A stretch of DNA of 64,000 nucleotides. It comes from Panagrolaimus kolymaensis. Lineage: Eukaryota; Nematoda; Chromadorea; Rhabditida; Panagrolaimidae. The DNA lies in assembly GCA_028622995.1 (NCBI GenBank), contig JAJQJQ010000031.1, positions 1,426,001-1,490,000 of the forward strand, read 5' to 3'. Every line of letters begins with the position of its first letter. The stretch's first letter is position 1. A program made the translations under genes and the position numbers. Shown in pieces: positions 24,985-36,253 of the stretch. Under the pieces are notes generated by a model. It saw nothing but the letters and a program-made list of their open reading frames with translations, was not told the DNA's origin and made no database searches.

Positions 24985-26533
24985 TTAACTTACGGAATCA
25001 CTTTCTTCAGCATATGGTTTACCATCATCAAGTATAAATAATACACCTATGTCTAAAGTTTGAGGTGCAAAAACAAACGAAAAATCAAAGGAATAAGAAT
25101 GTTCCAAAATTGTATTACAACTATGTGTAACATGAAAATAAGGTTCTGGAGGATTTTTCCAAAAAAAATCAAAATCATGTCCACAACAATAAAGAGAAAA
25201 AGAACCATCTTCATGAGTATATGTCATGCTAAAGAAACATATAAAAATAAACAAAATCATATGTCCACTACTTTTATGCAAAATTTATAACTGGATTAAC
25301 CTCAATGAAGAAAGAAAAATAAAAATTTTAGATGGGATTTGAACCTGACACTAGTGTAACACACTAATAATTAGCATGATAATTATCAAAAGTTTTCAAA
25401 ATTTAGTGTAAAATCATTATTAGCATGATAATTAGCACTTATTTTAATTATCATGCTAATTAAGCAACCCTACCTACCACCCCAGGTCTCGAATCCATCC
25501 GCCTCTAACAAGCAGGTCATAAACTCATCAAGAAGATAAGTTCCATGCATGGTTAATATAGCTTTTTTCAAACTTTGTGAAAAGATATCTCTACTCACCT
25601 CTTTATGAGGGAAGCTATATAAAAAATCTGCGGTTGTTAATTAGTCACATCCTTGGTAAACAATAAAAGAAAAGAAATCGTACCATGGAGCAGTTAAAAA
25701 ACAAAGGAACAATTTAGATCTCTAACTAAATAAAATTATTGATTTTAAAAATTGAAGTCAATAAAAGTAAGGAAATCGAAAAGGAAGCAGCGTGAAATTT
25801 CAGATTTTGTTGCTTTAAAGTATCAAAAAATATTATAAATCTGGTATATTTAAATGTAAACAAAACGCTACAACTTGTAATGTCTTAAGCAAAGCAATAG
25901 ATCGAATAAAAAAAACTTGCTTTTCATGGTTTTTAAAATGTAAAAATTTTATACTGAGACGCAAAATTGAGATTTTAGGCTGTCTTCTTTTTAATTTAAA
26001 AAACTCTTATTGGCTTAAATTTTAATATTTTTTAATACTTTTATTGAGATAAACATCCAAATCGATCCTTTTTGTTTTTTTACTGTTCCATGGTATGATG
26101 CTAATTTGATTAACGTAGCTCTAAAATTAACATTACACATGTGAACAAAATGTGTGTTAGGGTGTGTTTTGTCTCACCAAGAGGTACCGCTGGGTTTTTT
26201 GTAAAAACGTTTAAATTCATGGTATCCTTAAAAAAAATTTGGAGTACCGCTATCAAAAAATTTGAACATACCACCTTGCTCATATATGATCCTAATAATT
26301 GTAAGAAAATGTCAAAAGTTAAACAAGATATACCCCATAAGATCATCTGGGTCAATAACTCGCAAAAGAATACTCTCACTATCAGAGTAATCCCGGTCAA
26401 TTATTTCAATCTTTACATTTTTATGTTTTAAAGAATCTGAATTGCACTTTAATTGGCCCCGAATATCAACACAATAAAGTTCTGAGTTGGCCACTTTTAA
26501 TAAAGCGAAAAATAACAAGCATAAAGTCTTCAT
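24985..26533 (-). CDS. Transthyretin-like family protein (secreted)
   Basis: Two exons (26533-26334 and 25228-24985) join across a 1105-bp intron to 147 aa. A signal peptide (MKTLCLLFFALLKVANS) is followed by the family's first strand pattern VDIRGQLKC.. and VKIEIIDRDYSD, the PDDLMG turn, then DGSFSLYCCGHDFDFFW and PYFHVTHSCN, matching the nematode TTR/TTL consensus (G-x-L-x-C; D-G-x-F-x-L-x-G; P-y-l-x-i-x-H-x-C). Such proteins are secreted and one (TTR-52) bridges apoptotic cells; no specific role can be assigned here. The donor is GGGTATAT. The long intron contains an inverted-repeat element at 25331-25485 and no other recognisable gene. Confidence 0.75.
25331..25485. mobile_element. Small inverted-repeat element with tRNA B-box-like ends
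   Basis: The left end GATGGGATTTGAACCTG and the right end, read on the other strand, GATGGATTCGAGACCTG are imperfect inverted repeats, each resembling a Pol III B box (GGTTCRANTCC). Inside is a hairpin with arms TTAGCATGATAATTA and TAATTATCATGCTAA (25420-25462) and a third copy of the arm near 25368. It lies in the transthyretin-like gene's intron. Probably a short non-autonomous element; the tRNA likeness may be chance. Confidence 0.35.
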
Positions 26534-27641
26534 TTTTCAAATAACCTAAAAAATCAAACTTTTTAATACAAATTAGCAAACGGGCTATATCACGAGTTTC
26601 AACAATAACTCAAATATCTATAAAACATGTTTGAGTGCTTCATCATTCTTCTAATAAGCTTTTTCAGCTTTTCGCAGACTACATCAAAAATAAAAATGGA
26701 GGGTAGTCAAGCATGACCCTTATGATTTTAATGTGGAATATTCCAAGAATGATTTAGAGATAATTTTAGGATTTCTTTATCATTAATTATTAGAGATTTG
26801 TAGCTTTTATTTAAGGGTATTTTTTCGTCGAGGCGCCCATCTAAAATTTTTGCTTCGAGACAGCTTCTGAATTAGCCATATTTTGAGCGAAAATTCTTAC
26901 AGATTCTGAAATAGAAGCACAAAAACAAAGGGTAACTTTTTTTGAGATCTTCGAATCTTCTGACAGCCTCTGTTTTTATGATCTCTTGTGAATCCTCTTA
27001 ACTGGACAATTAAAAGCTATTCCTATTTTGCGAAATCGAAAAACGAAAGAATTTGTAACTTTAACCTTTTATTGTTATCTTTTGTTCTGAGTCAATCGGT
27101 TTTTCTCAAATTTTTGCAACAAGCTTTATTGGTGCGTGTTTTTTGTTTACACTTTGTTCCAAAGACCGAACACATGAATTTAATGCTAAAGTACATATAT
27201 TTAGAGATAATATATTGATTTCAAATTTTTTGGCCTAAATCTAGTTTGCATTAAAAAGGAGGAGCTGTTTATTTTTTTTTCTTATGGCTTTAATTACATC
27301 TATAAGCTTAGTTACATAATTCGTAACTTTTCAACCCTCTTAGAGACTTCCATTATATTATATCTGTACAAAAAAATAAACTGAAATATTGAGTTTTAAA
27401 AAGGTATGACTAAAAATATGTCCAAAAAAAAAATGTCCGTCTGAACTATAACACATTTGAAGGACAAGATTTAAACCTATATGAGATTTGCTAGAACTTT
27501 ACGGGATAGGTTTTTAAAGTTAGAATACAGAAAGTAAACACCATAAAAACTCATGCCTTTATGGTAAATAAATTATTAAAAAAAACACCTCTCGTGAGAT
27601 CTAGTAGCCAAGCTTTTTTTTCGATGTGATCAATATATTAG
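26534..27641. other. Intergenic between divergent genes
   Basis: 5' flanks of the transthyretin-like gene (-) and the nuclease gene (+). AT-rich with chance frames only; no repeat recognised other than the block starting at 27642. Confidence 0.35.
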
Positions 27642-27835
27642 TGAAAAAAAATTTGGAAAAAATATATGCTTAGTGTGTGCGCGCACAATGTGTTATGCCT
27701 TAGCAAAAAAAAAATTTTTGATTGGAAAGACTCATTGGTTTTTCTGCGTCTCTGACATTTAGAAAAAAAACATGTAAGGAAGTCTCTATTTTTCTCGTTC
27801 TCTTTTTTAGTAAAAATAATATATTGAAAATATAT
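27642..27835. repeat. Repeat copy in the 5' flank of the secreted nuclease gene
   Basis: Counterpart of 24655-24830. It ends about 75 bp before the nuclease ATG, so it covers the probable promoter. It includes a TATATGC box-like start and the TCTGCGTCTCTGACATTT block. Confidence 0.55.
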
Positions 27836-27909
27836 AATAATTTTCATCGCCTTTCGTTATCTTTGCGTGAGCTTTCTTACATCATTTTTTGGTCGAAGAA
27901 ATAATAAAT

Positions 27910-29080
27910 ATGTGGTTTACTGGGTTTTCAACATTATTTGGTTTATTTTTGATAATTAGGGGAGAACCTTGTGGTAGTGCAGAAGAAGAGCAAATTAAAA
28001 TGATCAAGGATATAATTCATGCGGCAGAATTTGATCCCCAACAATCATGCAAATCATATGGGAAACAAAATAATAAAGGTTATCCGCTTGGCGATACTGA
28101 TGAACATAAACTTTCTAATCATGATGTCTGTAATGCTGTGTAAGTTATTAATACCTCAGTGGCGTGTAATGTTAATTTAAAGCGGCCGAGGTGCTTCTTC
28201 ACTCTTTAAATTTTTGTCACCAAAAAATGAGCTTGATGTTTAAAAAAAATTGTTAAGGATAGTTACTACTGAATTCAAGCAGTCATTATTTTACTTAAAT
28301 TTTTGGCCATTTGCATCTAAACAAAAATATTATAGTGGTGTCCATCTAAGAAAGCTTTTTGTTTCCGCAGTAGTTAACTATGGGGATCTAAAAAAAGGAA
28401 CGAAGGGTGATATAGATGCAAAGATTACATTGAAGCCCAGCTACCATAGATGCAAGTGTGACGAGGCTGGTCACATTATTCCTAACGAATTAGGTGGTAG
28501 CGGGTTATTTTACAACCTTTTTGCTCAAGATCATAATGTAAGTTTAAAAAAAAAGAAAGATATTTTTTTCATTTTTTTTGTTTGTTTCAGCTCAATGGCA
28601 TAATATGGAATAATATTTGCAGAAGAATTTCAACCTTTTTGATAGATGATAAAGCTTTAACAAGGTAAATGATAAAGTGCCGTACGGGTTTGGGTGAATT
28701 TTAAAACCAAAGGAAATTCTCTTAATTTTTTTTTCAGAACCGTTACTATGAAAATTTATTTTATATATTCTGATAAAAAAAAAAATCCTAACCGTCCCTC
28801 TGGATATTTCTTTAATTTTGTTTATAGCAAAAATAAAGTACCGATTACTTCGGATTTTGGATTTCTGGAAAATGAAAATCATGAAAGGGGCGAATGGAAG
28901 GTTTGTTCTGGTATTAATAAAGAGAATTTAGTGTTTGTTAATAATGTTCACGAGAGTTATTGGAGCCATAAAACATGTGCTATTAATGATGACGCAGAAT
29001 TTTATTATGGTCCATTTAAAAATCATCCATTAACAGAATTATTAAAAAATAATATTGATTTTTTTAAACCGAAGAATTGA
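27910..29080 (+). CDS. Secreted DNA/RNA non-specific endonuclease family protein
   Basis: Four exons (27910-28139, 28258-28537, 28591-28664, 28738-29080) join to 308 aa. The start is the ATG opening a signal peptide (MWFTGFSTLFGLFLII). Around residue 155 lies CDEAGHIIPNELGGSG followed by NLFAQDHN and LN...W, which fits the His-Me (beta-beta-alpha metal) finger of the Endonuclea_NS_2 type: catalytic His in GH, then Asn/Gln/Asn for metal and phosphate. A second conserved part (YSDKKKNPNRPSGYFFNF) follows. A C-terminal tail of about 75 residues is unassigned. The likely role is extracellular nucleic-acid digestion; a bacterial-toxin-like origin is possible. The second exon is long and its first half is not conserved with the paralogues, so an unseen intron is possible there. 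Confidence 0.6.
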
Positions 29081-30406
29081 AACATTTATGATCTTTTTAA
29101 AGTATGGGAAATAGCCAGAAAAAAAGTTTTATCCATTCCTTATTTCCATTATTGCTCAATCAACCATCATTGTCGAATCTACGCTATCGCTCAAGTTCTA
29201 ACTAGCTGCTTTTCAGCTTCTTTATAAGCCATTTAGTTTTCATCTTCTTAACTCACTTTTTTATTTAAATTTTGGTTGAAAGAATTCTTGTTGAAATATT
29301 ATCACATTTTGTGTCAAGATTTTTCATGGGTAATTTTAACACCAAAAATTGACAACGCTTTTTGCACAAATGGTATTTTTTTATTTATTTTTTAGCACTT
29401 CTAATCATAAATTTTTTTAGATCGCATATTGAAAATATTCCTTGGGCAAGGTGTAACCTTTACTTCATATAATCACTGTTCGGAATATGATGAAACCTAT
29501 CTTTTATGCTGCAGATACAAATGCGAAAATATTCATAATATGACTCCAACTGGGCATATTCTTTCAATTACTTACTCTTAAAAATGGCGTAAAAGTCATG
29601 ATCATCACAAACTTATGAGTTAGAGAGGATCTTTTCAGTGCATCAATGTTTCAGATAGTCGGAATTACAAATACATTTTTTTGCTGTCGAAGATTAAAGG
29701 CTGATGGAAGTATTGCTCTCCTCGTGTTCATTTTTATGATCATATTCGAATATGAAAAATGAAAGAACCACGTTTGAGCCCGCTTTACTCGTTTGCAATT
29801 CGCCGTGTGCGTCGCCGCTTCTTCATCACAATAAATAAAAGCATAGGACAAACTCTCGATAGAGTTGCAATTAATATTCATCTTCTACAAGTGTTTTCTC
29901 ATGGCAAGCCATATGTCGCATTTATCCTTTGTTCGAAGGCACCAAGATATTCGGATTTTTTCAAACGCTCAAATGCCAAATACGGTTATTAATATTTATA
30001 TTCAGAAAATTTATAATTAATTCTTTTAATTTGTAAAAAAGAGTCTTTCTTTTTTTTATTGTAATTTTAAATTTATTTACGGGTTTTTTACTTAATTTAA
30101 AAACGGGTTTTTCTTTTTATTTTTACTGCATTTTTAAACATGGTATTCAAAATTAAATTACATAAATAAATTATCATAATTATACTTATATATAACTATA
30201 TGTTGTAAACCAATTAATTAAATATAATATTTCTTATAAGTCATCCACTTATTTAATATTTTTAAATTTTTATTTAAACCGAATCAAATCAAGAAAGGAA
30301 AAGAAAATAATGAATAAAATAATGTCCCTATTTTTTAGTTCCATTTTTTCTTTTTAAATTCTTTGTCCAATATATTCTTTTTGGTTGACACGTTTAATTT
30401 TGCAGT
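29081..30406. other. Intergenic, possible gene relics
   Basis: An acceptor (TTTTTTTAG) at about 29420 is followed by a frame open to a TAA near 29580 encoding a Cys-rich 50-aa stretch with CRYKCENIHNMTPTGHI, faintly like the nuclease CKC..GHI region; this may be a relict paralogue. The rest is AT-rich and without signal. Confidence 0.25.
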
Positions 30407-31597
30407 ATGGAAAATGAAAAAAAGTATGATAGCAGCATAGAAGAAATAGGAACTTCGACACCTTTTCAATTTCAAGTAGATTACGACAGAATTTGCGTTT
30501 TAATAAATACCAAAAAATTATGGTTGTTTCAAAAGAATTATTATAATATTAAGTACATAGGAAATTTTGATATCATCAACAAAAAATGGAATCAAATAAA
30601 AGATTTTATTATTTTTAAAGAATATGATAGCTCTGATGATGAAATAGAATGGGAAGGAAGTGAGAAAACTAAGAAGAAAAGATTTCCAAATGGTGAATTA
30701 TTTGTTTATAACAAAGAAGCAATTATTTTACTTTTTTGTTCAAGAAATAAACCATTCATCCATGGCATCGCTGAATTCGATGAAAAAAATGAAACATTCG
30801 TAAAATGGATGCATTTTAAGGTTTGTTTTCTTTATTCTTTGTGTGTGAGAGAATTGGCTAAGAATCTAAAAATTTGTTGCATTACTTAATTAACATTTAT
30901 TCAGGTATCAGAAAAAGCAAAAATTGCATTTGAAACAATTAGTTATGCGATATATACATTGGTAAATGGAGAATGGAAAAATGGTCAAAATTTTTTAATT
31001 GTTCATGATCAAGGAAAAATTCAGTGTTTTGAAATTTCAATTAATTTTGCGTTAAAAGAATGCGAAATAAATTGGATTTGCAAGTTAGAATGCACGAAAG
31101 GTAAATTTCCCCTCAAACTTCCAATTAATGCCGCAGTTTGTGGAACTAAATTAATTCTTCAACATGGAAATGATGTTTGCGGACTTCATTGGTTTAAGGA
31201 CGATCTAATTCGATTTGATTTATTTAAAAATAATGTCGAAGTTATAAAGGTATAATTTAAAAAAATTAAACATATTTAAAAAATAGTTTAATTCTAGATA
31301 AATGGAAACTTAGATCCGAGATATATTTTTTATCGCGATTTCGATATTCAGTCAAATTCGTGGCTTCATTTAACAGGGGAAATTAATGATTATGAAGTTG
31401 TCGCTAAACCTATTTATTTCGGAAATGTATGGGTTATTGAAGATGCTTTTAGCGATATTCCAAGATGGATTAAAACAGATATTGTAATCCCTCAAGGAAA
31501 CCCATTAAAACCAATCATTGCAGTGGATATTTCTGAAAAATTTATTTATTTTATCGATAAAAATTATGCTGTATTTAAAATTTCTTTAAATTATTAA
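30407..31597 (+). CDS. Unknown 352-aa protein, copy 2 of a near-identical pair
   Basis: Exons 30407-30820, 30905-31249 and 31298-31597. Same protein as copy 1 at 21957 except for the first 35 codons, where several silent and replacement differences occur (Thr for Ser before KKLWLF, Glu for Gln in EEIGTST). It starts at an ATG one base after a TTTTGCAG acceptor, suggesting trans-splicing. From 30512 to the stop codon the two copies look identical including both introns; identity stops at the stop codon. Probably kept alike by gene conversion. Confidence 0.6.
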
Positions 31598-31729
31598 TAA
31601 AAGTTTTTTGCTTGAAGAAAAAAATGTGGACAAGATGGATATAAATTAAAAAAAACAATTTTACAGAAATGCAATAAAAGCTTTATTCAAAAAACCTAAT
31701 TCTTCTTCGTCACATTTCACAAAAGTGGT

Positions 31730-31990
31730 TTAGTGATTGCAAATTGAAAATGTCTTTTGTAGTTCTGATGGGACTTGATTAATGCTACGTCGCATGAGCT
31801 CTCGTAGGGTTGCTTTACGAGTTTTGAAGTATTCATTAACTGCGGAAGTATCTCGACCTGGTTTTGCATTTCTATAATAAAGACTGACATTTTGGCTTGA
31901 GCTGCAGCTTTTTTGGAATAAATGAAAATTTAAAAAAATACATTGATTCTCAGTTGTAGCTTGAGAGAGCAAAGGTTGTATCGAAGCCAT
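31730..31990 (-). CDS. Small hypothetical protein (86 aa)
   Basis: A single minus-strand frame of 86 aa with a basic second half (FKTRKATLRELMRRS), followed by an AATAAA-type signal near 31675. No family recognised. A possible 34-bp GTATTT..AAAAG intron would switch to a second open frame ending nearby, so the true product is uncertain. Could be a small mitochondrial or regulatory protein; no function proposed. Confidence 0.3.
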   Translation of the reverse strand: MASIQPLLSQATTENQCIFLNFHLFQKSCSSSQNVSLYYRNAKPGRDTSAVNEYFKTRKATLRELMRRSINQVPSELQKTFSICNH

Positions 31991-32589
31991 TAATTAAAAG
32001 TCAATAGCAAAACTAAAAAAAACTTTAAAAAAGTTTAAATAAAAAATTCAAAAACATTTAAAAATAAATAAAAAAGATTGCAAAACTATTATCTCATTGA
32101 TTGAAAAAAAGAAAAGATGAGGCTTGGATGATACATTTAAGAGTTTTCTCTGCATCTTTTATTTTTTGTTTTTAATTATGGATAAATTTGGAATCACCTT
32201 AGAGATAATAAATACCCATTCTCATATATTTCCTCAACTTAATTTTATGACCATGGCTTTTTTTGTTTACTAAAGCTCTAGCAAAAAAAAAAACGACGAG
32301 AAACTTTTCTTAAGTTCAATGACATTTGGTTGTCATAAAAATATAAAGACAAATATCTCAGTTAGCCAATATTTTCTCCATTAAATTTGCTTTGCTTGCT
32401 GCGATTATTGAAGCAAAATTGTTAAAAATGCCTTGAAGGTTTTAAAAAAGAAAAAGTAAAGAACAACTTTGGTTCCTTTTAGCGCAATAAAAGACAGAAA
32501 AAAGAAAAACAAATGGATCTTTATTTATAAGGAAAATATAAAGTCACTTTTAATTTTTTTTTATTTTATCAGCACATTAACATCAAATT
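31991..32589. other. Intergenic between divergent genes
   Basis: AT-rich 5' flanks of the small minus-strand frame and the next F-box-like gene; nothing recognised. Confidence 0.35.
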
Positions 32590-33465
32590 ATGATAGTTGA
32601 CCCATCTGATATATTCGCTATTTATAAAATGTTTAGGCGACAAATAGATTCAATTTCAAAAGATTCAAAGTATACATTTGCCGAACCTCGACGACAAAAC
32701 TTTTCCTTGCCTCCTGATGTGATTTCTCATATATTTAATAAACCCATTTCTCCTAAAGGTCTTCAAAAATTGTTTCAAACTTGCAAATATTTTTTTAATA
32801 AAAAACAAATTCTTATTTTTTACTATGATGCATATGTCAATGAAACTCAACTTTCATCCATGAACACCAGGGATAATAAAGTTTTCAATTGGAATAAGAA
32901 AGTTTTATTTTGGTTTACTAGTCAATTGAAGCTTTGCCTATTTAAAGGCTCAGTATTGAATATGGTTTATCGAAGTTCCTTAACCAAATTATTAATTTGT
33001 AGCTCAAATCTGTCTTTCGTTGAATTTGAAATGCTTGCATCCAATGATTCAAAAATCAGGGATTTTACCCTTTCGCATTCAAGTATTTATTATTTAGATG
33101 GCACAAATGTTTCAATCGATGCAATCCTTCAAATGCTTCCAAAGATAGAAAAAATTGGATTTGATAATGATCAAGAAACTTTTACCAAACAAACTCTTAA
33201 AAATCTTTTAGAGATTCGGTTCTTGAATAAGATTCGTTATTTCAATTTAAATATGAGGTCTGTCTCTCCGTCGTTTGATCCTTCATTATTATGTCAATTT
33301 CTGAAAGAAAATTTGGCTCCAATCTTACATCCTCATCCACATGCAACGATTTTTATTTTTTGTGAAAACAGGCATGTAATCAAAGAAAATATTGATGCTT
33401 CAATCAAAGGAATTCTTGATATGGAAGGAAAAATTGTTAATATTAAGACTTTCGCGCGTCGATAA
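32590..33465 (+). CDS. F-box-like 'CKYF' family protein, single unit, intronless
   Basis: A single 291-aa frame. Residues 38-75 (FSLPPDVISHIF...LQKLFQTCKYFFNK) have the F-box-like pattern L-P-x-D-V-I then a spaced Leu/Cys core, clearer here than in the paralogues at 18.1, 19.3 and 38.4 kb. The remainder contains leucine-rich strands (MLPKIEKIGFDN; NKIRYFNLNMRS) as in substrate-binding halves of nematode F-box proteins. An SCF ubiquitin-ligase adaptor role is inferred, not shown. The lack of introns contrasts with the seven-exon paralogue. Confidence 0.5.
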   Translation: MIVDPSDIFAIYKMFRRQIDSISKDSKYTFAEPRRQNFSLPPDVISHIFNKPISPKGLQKLFQTCKYFFNKKQILIFYYDAYVNETQLSSMNTRDNKVFNWNKKVLFWFTSQLKLCLFKGSVLNMVYRSSLTKLLICSSNLSFVEFEMLASNDSKIRDFTLSHSSIYYLDGTNVSIDAILQMLPKIEKIGFDNDQETFTKQTLKNLLEIRFLNKIRYFNLNMRSVSPSFDPSLLCQFLKENLAPILHPHPHATIFIFCENRHVIKENIDASIKGILDMEGKIVNIKTFARR

Positions 33466-33973
33466 AACATTTTTATTTTTTGTTAATTGTATTTTTATGA
33501 TATTTTGCTTTCAAATAATAAAAAAAATTAAAAAATGTAGTATAAAATTAAAGAAAACACAAAAGAGTGTGAAGAGAGGCGAACTTCGAAAGAAAAACGT
33601 AATGGCTTTTTTTTATTTTTTGCTTCGTTTAATAATTATTTTTATCGATATTAATATTTTCTTGAAGAGTGGTGAATAAGACAAATTGCCTCTCATCGTT
33701 TCTTTCGTTTGTGTTTAGTCATTTATCACTTTTTGTTAAATATATAAAAAAGCAGCAAGAAATTAATCAAAAAAAGTTTTTTTAATTGTATTGAATGTTT
33801 GAATTTGAAACTAAAGTGTTGAAGAATTTGATAGAATAAATTATTGATAGAAATCAATTTTAAGTTGCAGTGAGTGTTTTTTATTTGAACAAATCGTTTG
33901 TATTGTTATTTTTTGTTGCTATTTTTCAAAAGTTCAAATTTATAGCCACTTTGGAAAGCTTTGAATTGTTCAA
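33466..33973. other. Intergenic with probable esterase promoter
   Basis: AT-rich; a TATATAAAAAAGCAGC TATA-like element lies near 33740, some 230 bp before the carboxylesterase ATG. No other feature. Confidence 0.35.
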
Positions 33974-36253
33974 ATGAGTTTTTCTAACTCTTATTATTTC
34001 ATTTCTTTCATTTTACTTCTTATCATCCATTTTACCGATGCTTCTGTTCAAGTGAAAACCCAATATGGTGACATCGAAGGATTTATTTATCCCATGAAAA
34101 ATGGAGAAGAAGCAAATATATTTTTAGGGATTCCATTTGCTTCACCACCAATAGATAGCCTTCGATTAGAAGTGAGTTTTCGGCGTTGAATAAAATAAAA
34201 TGTTTATCAGTCATCGGGCAAGATAATATTAAAATCTTTTTACTATCCTTTTTTTTACAGAAGCCACAACCACCAAAACCATGGAAATCAAAAACACTTG
34301 AAGCAAAGAAATTTGCTAATCGTTGCTCGCCTCATACATTTGAAATTGTTCAATGGGCTGGTGATCATAGTGAAGATTGCCTTTATTTAAATATTTTTAC
34401 ACCCAAAATTAATGTTAGTTTATATTTTTTTTTTGTTTCAAAATAAAAAAAAAATTTTTTAGAATTCTTCCACTGAAACTTATCCCGTGGCAGTATTTAT
34501 TCATGGCGGAGGTTTTTGTTTTGGTGATACCGAAAGTTATGGTTATAAAAAGCTTGCGGATAATTTCGTCTCTCGTGGAATTATTATTGTAACTATTCAA
34601 TATCGATTAGGTCCCTTTGGTTTCTTTTCCCTTGGAGATGAAGATGTTCCTGGAAATCTTGGACTTTGGGATCAGCGTCAAGCTTTACTCTTTTTACACC
34701 AAGTTTTGCCTTCATTTGGTGGAGATAAAAATCGAATAACTGCTTGGGGGCATAGTGCTGGAGGAGCTTCAACTAGCTTATTATCTGCTTCGCCTCATAC
34801 TCGAGGTTAGTTTATTTTTTGAAACATGGAAAGTGATTTCTCATGAAATTCGTTGATTTTAGATCTTTTTGCTCAATCTTTCCAAATGTCTGGTTCTGCA
34901 TTCGTTGAATGGGGAAATTCCAAGCGTGTTATTGGAGTATCTCAACAACTTGCACAACATTTAGGTTGTCCCAAAACTTCCCATTCAAAAACCATCAAAG
35001 AATGCGTAAAAAGGAAAACAACAGATGAAATTTTGAAAGCTTCAGATAACTTCGTAATATTTTTTTAAACCAAAAATTTTACTCTATTAAATTATTTTTT
35101 AGGGTTTATCACGTAATGATCTCAATTTTGATTGGTACCATCCAGTTGCAGATAATGAATGGTTGGGAAAGGATTACATTCATGAACTTGAAGATGCCCC
35201 AAAAAAGCCAACCCTCATTGGAGTTACAAGTGCTGAATCCCTTCTTTGTTGTTAGTTTTTTTAATTATTGAGTTTTTTGAATCGAGGTAATTTTTAAAAA
35301 TAATTTCCAGCTGCATATGTTCCTGAAAGTGTTGATACCATGTTCAGCTTACATTTTGGAATTAAAAAGGATGATCAACCAAACTTTTCTAAACAAAATT
35401 TCACTGATTTTATACGAAATCGAATTGCAACTTTCTCTGCATTTGGAAATGACGCAGAAGCCGCATTTAAAGATTTAAAAGAATGTTACATTGATCGCGG
35501 AAGTTTGGATGAAAAAAATGCTGATAGATTTTATTTTAAACGTTACACAGATGTTTGTCTTTTTGATTATAACTTTTTTTTGGGACTTTTGTAAATTCGT
35601 TTTAGCTTCTTTCGGATATTCAATTTGTCGTTCCAACCATTCAAGATGGTCTTGAAAAAACTAAACTTAATTGGCCAACCTATATTTATCTTTTTGATTG
35701 GACTAATCCTGAATTAATTAAAGAATTTGGATTTTACGGAGGTTAATTTTTATGAAAAATTAATGAAAAATAAAAAATATAGCTGCATGAAAAAAATCGA
35801 TTATATGTATGACTCATGTCTATCATTTCAGGCGCAAATCATGGCCTTGAATTAGCATATCTTCATGGAACTTTTATTTTTAAATATTTTAATTTTACAT
35901 CCGTGGATGATAATTTGCAAGATGCTTATGTCGAAGGAGTTGCAAATTTCTTTAAAAATGGGTTAGTTTTTTTTTTTGCTCAAACTTTAAATATATATTT
36001 TTATTTTTTTGAACCCCAGAAACTAATATCTTAGATTTCTTTTTTTAGAAAGCCATCAATCAATAATATAGAATGGCCTCAAATGACTTTAGATGATCAA
36101 TTCAAATATTTCCACCTTGGAGAAAAAAATGAAGTTGCAGATAAATATTTTGCAATTCGATTGGAATTTTGGAAAAAATTCAATGAAAAATATAATTTTG
36201 ATTTAATTCGTGGAGAATTTAAACTTTCCAAAAAAGTTAAAGATGAACTTTAA
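33974..36253 (+). CDS. Secreted type-B carboxylesterase, gut-esterase-like
   Basis: Nine exons (33974-34171, 34261-34413, 34463-34805, 34863-35053, 35103-35250, 35311-35552, 35606-35741, 35832-35961, 36049-36253) join to 581 aa, the usual family size. Order: signal peptide; FLGIPFASPP; EDCLYLNIF; oxyanion-hole loop FIHGGGF; nucleophile elbow GHSAGG with catalytic Ser; catalytic acid in GVTSAESL; catalytic His in GANHGLEL. All three residues of the Ser-Glu-His triad are present, so an active serine hydrolase is expected. Closest nematode type is the intestinal carboxylesterase class; no C-terminal membrane anchor is seen. An AATAAATT signal follows the stop. A decayed copy of its last exon and 3' flank lies at 43.0-43.4 kb. 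Confidence 0.88.

Noticed and set aside
25331..25485. tRNA gene suggested by GGTTCAAATCC
   Set aside because: No cloverleaf, A box at the right distance or acceptor stem could be built on either strand; kept only as an inverted-repeat element.
26110..26431. Frames of about 96 codons on both strands at 26.1-26.4 kb
   Set aside because: They lie mostly in the intron of the transthyretin-like gene and show no domain.
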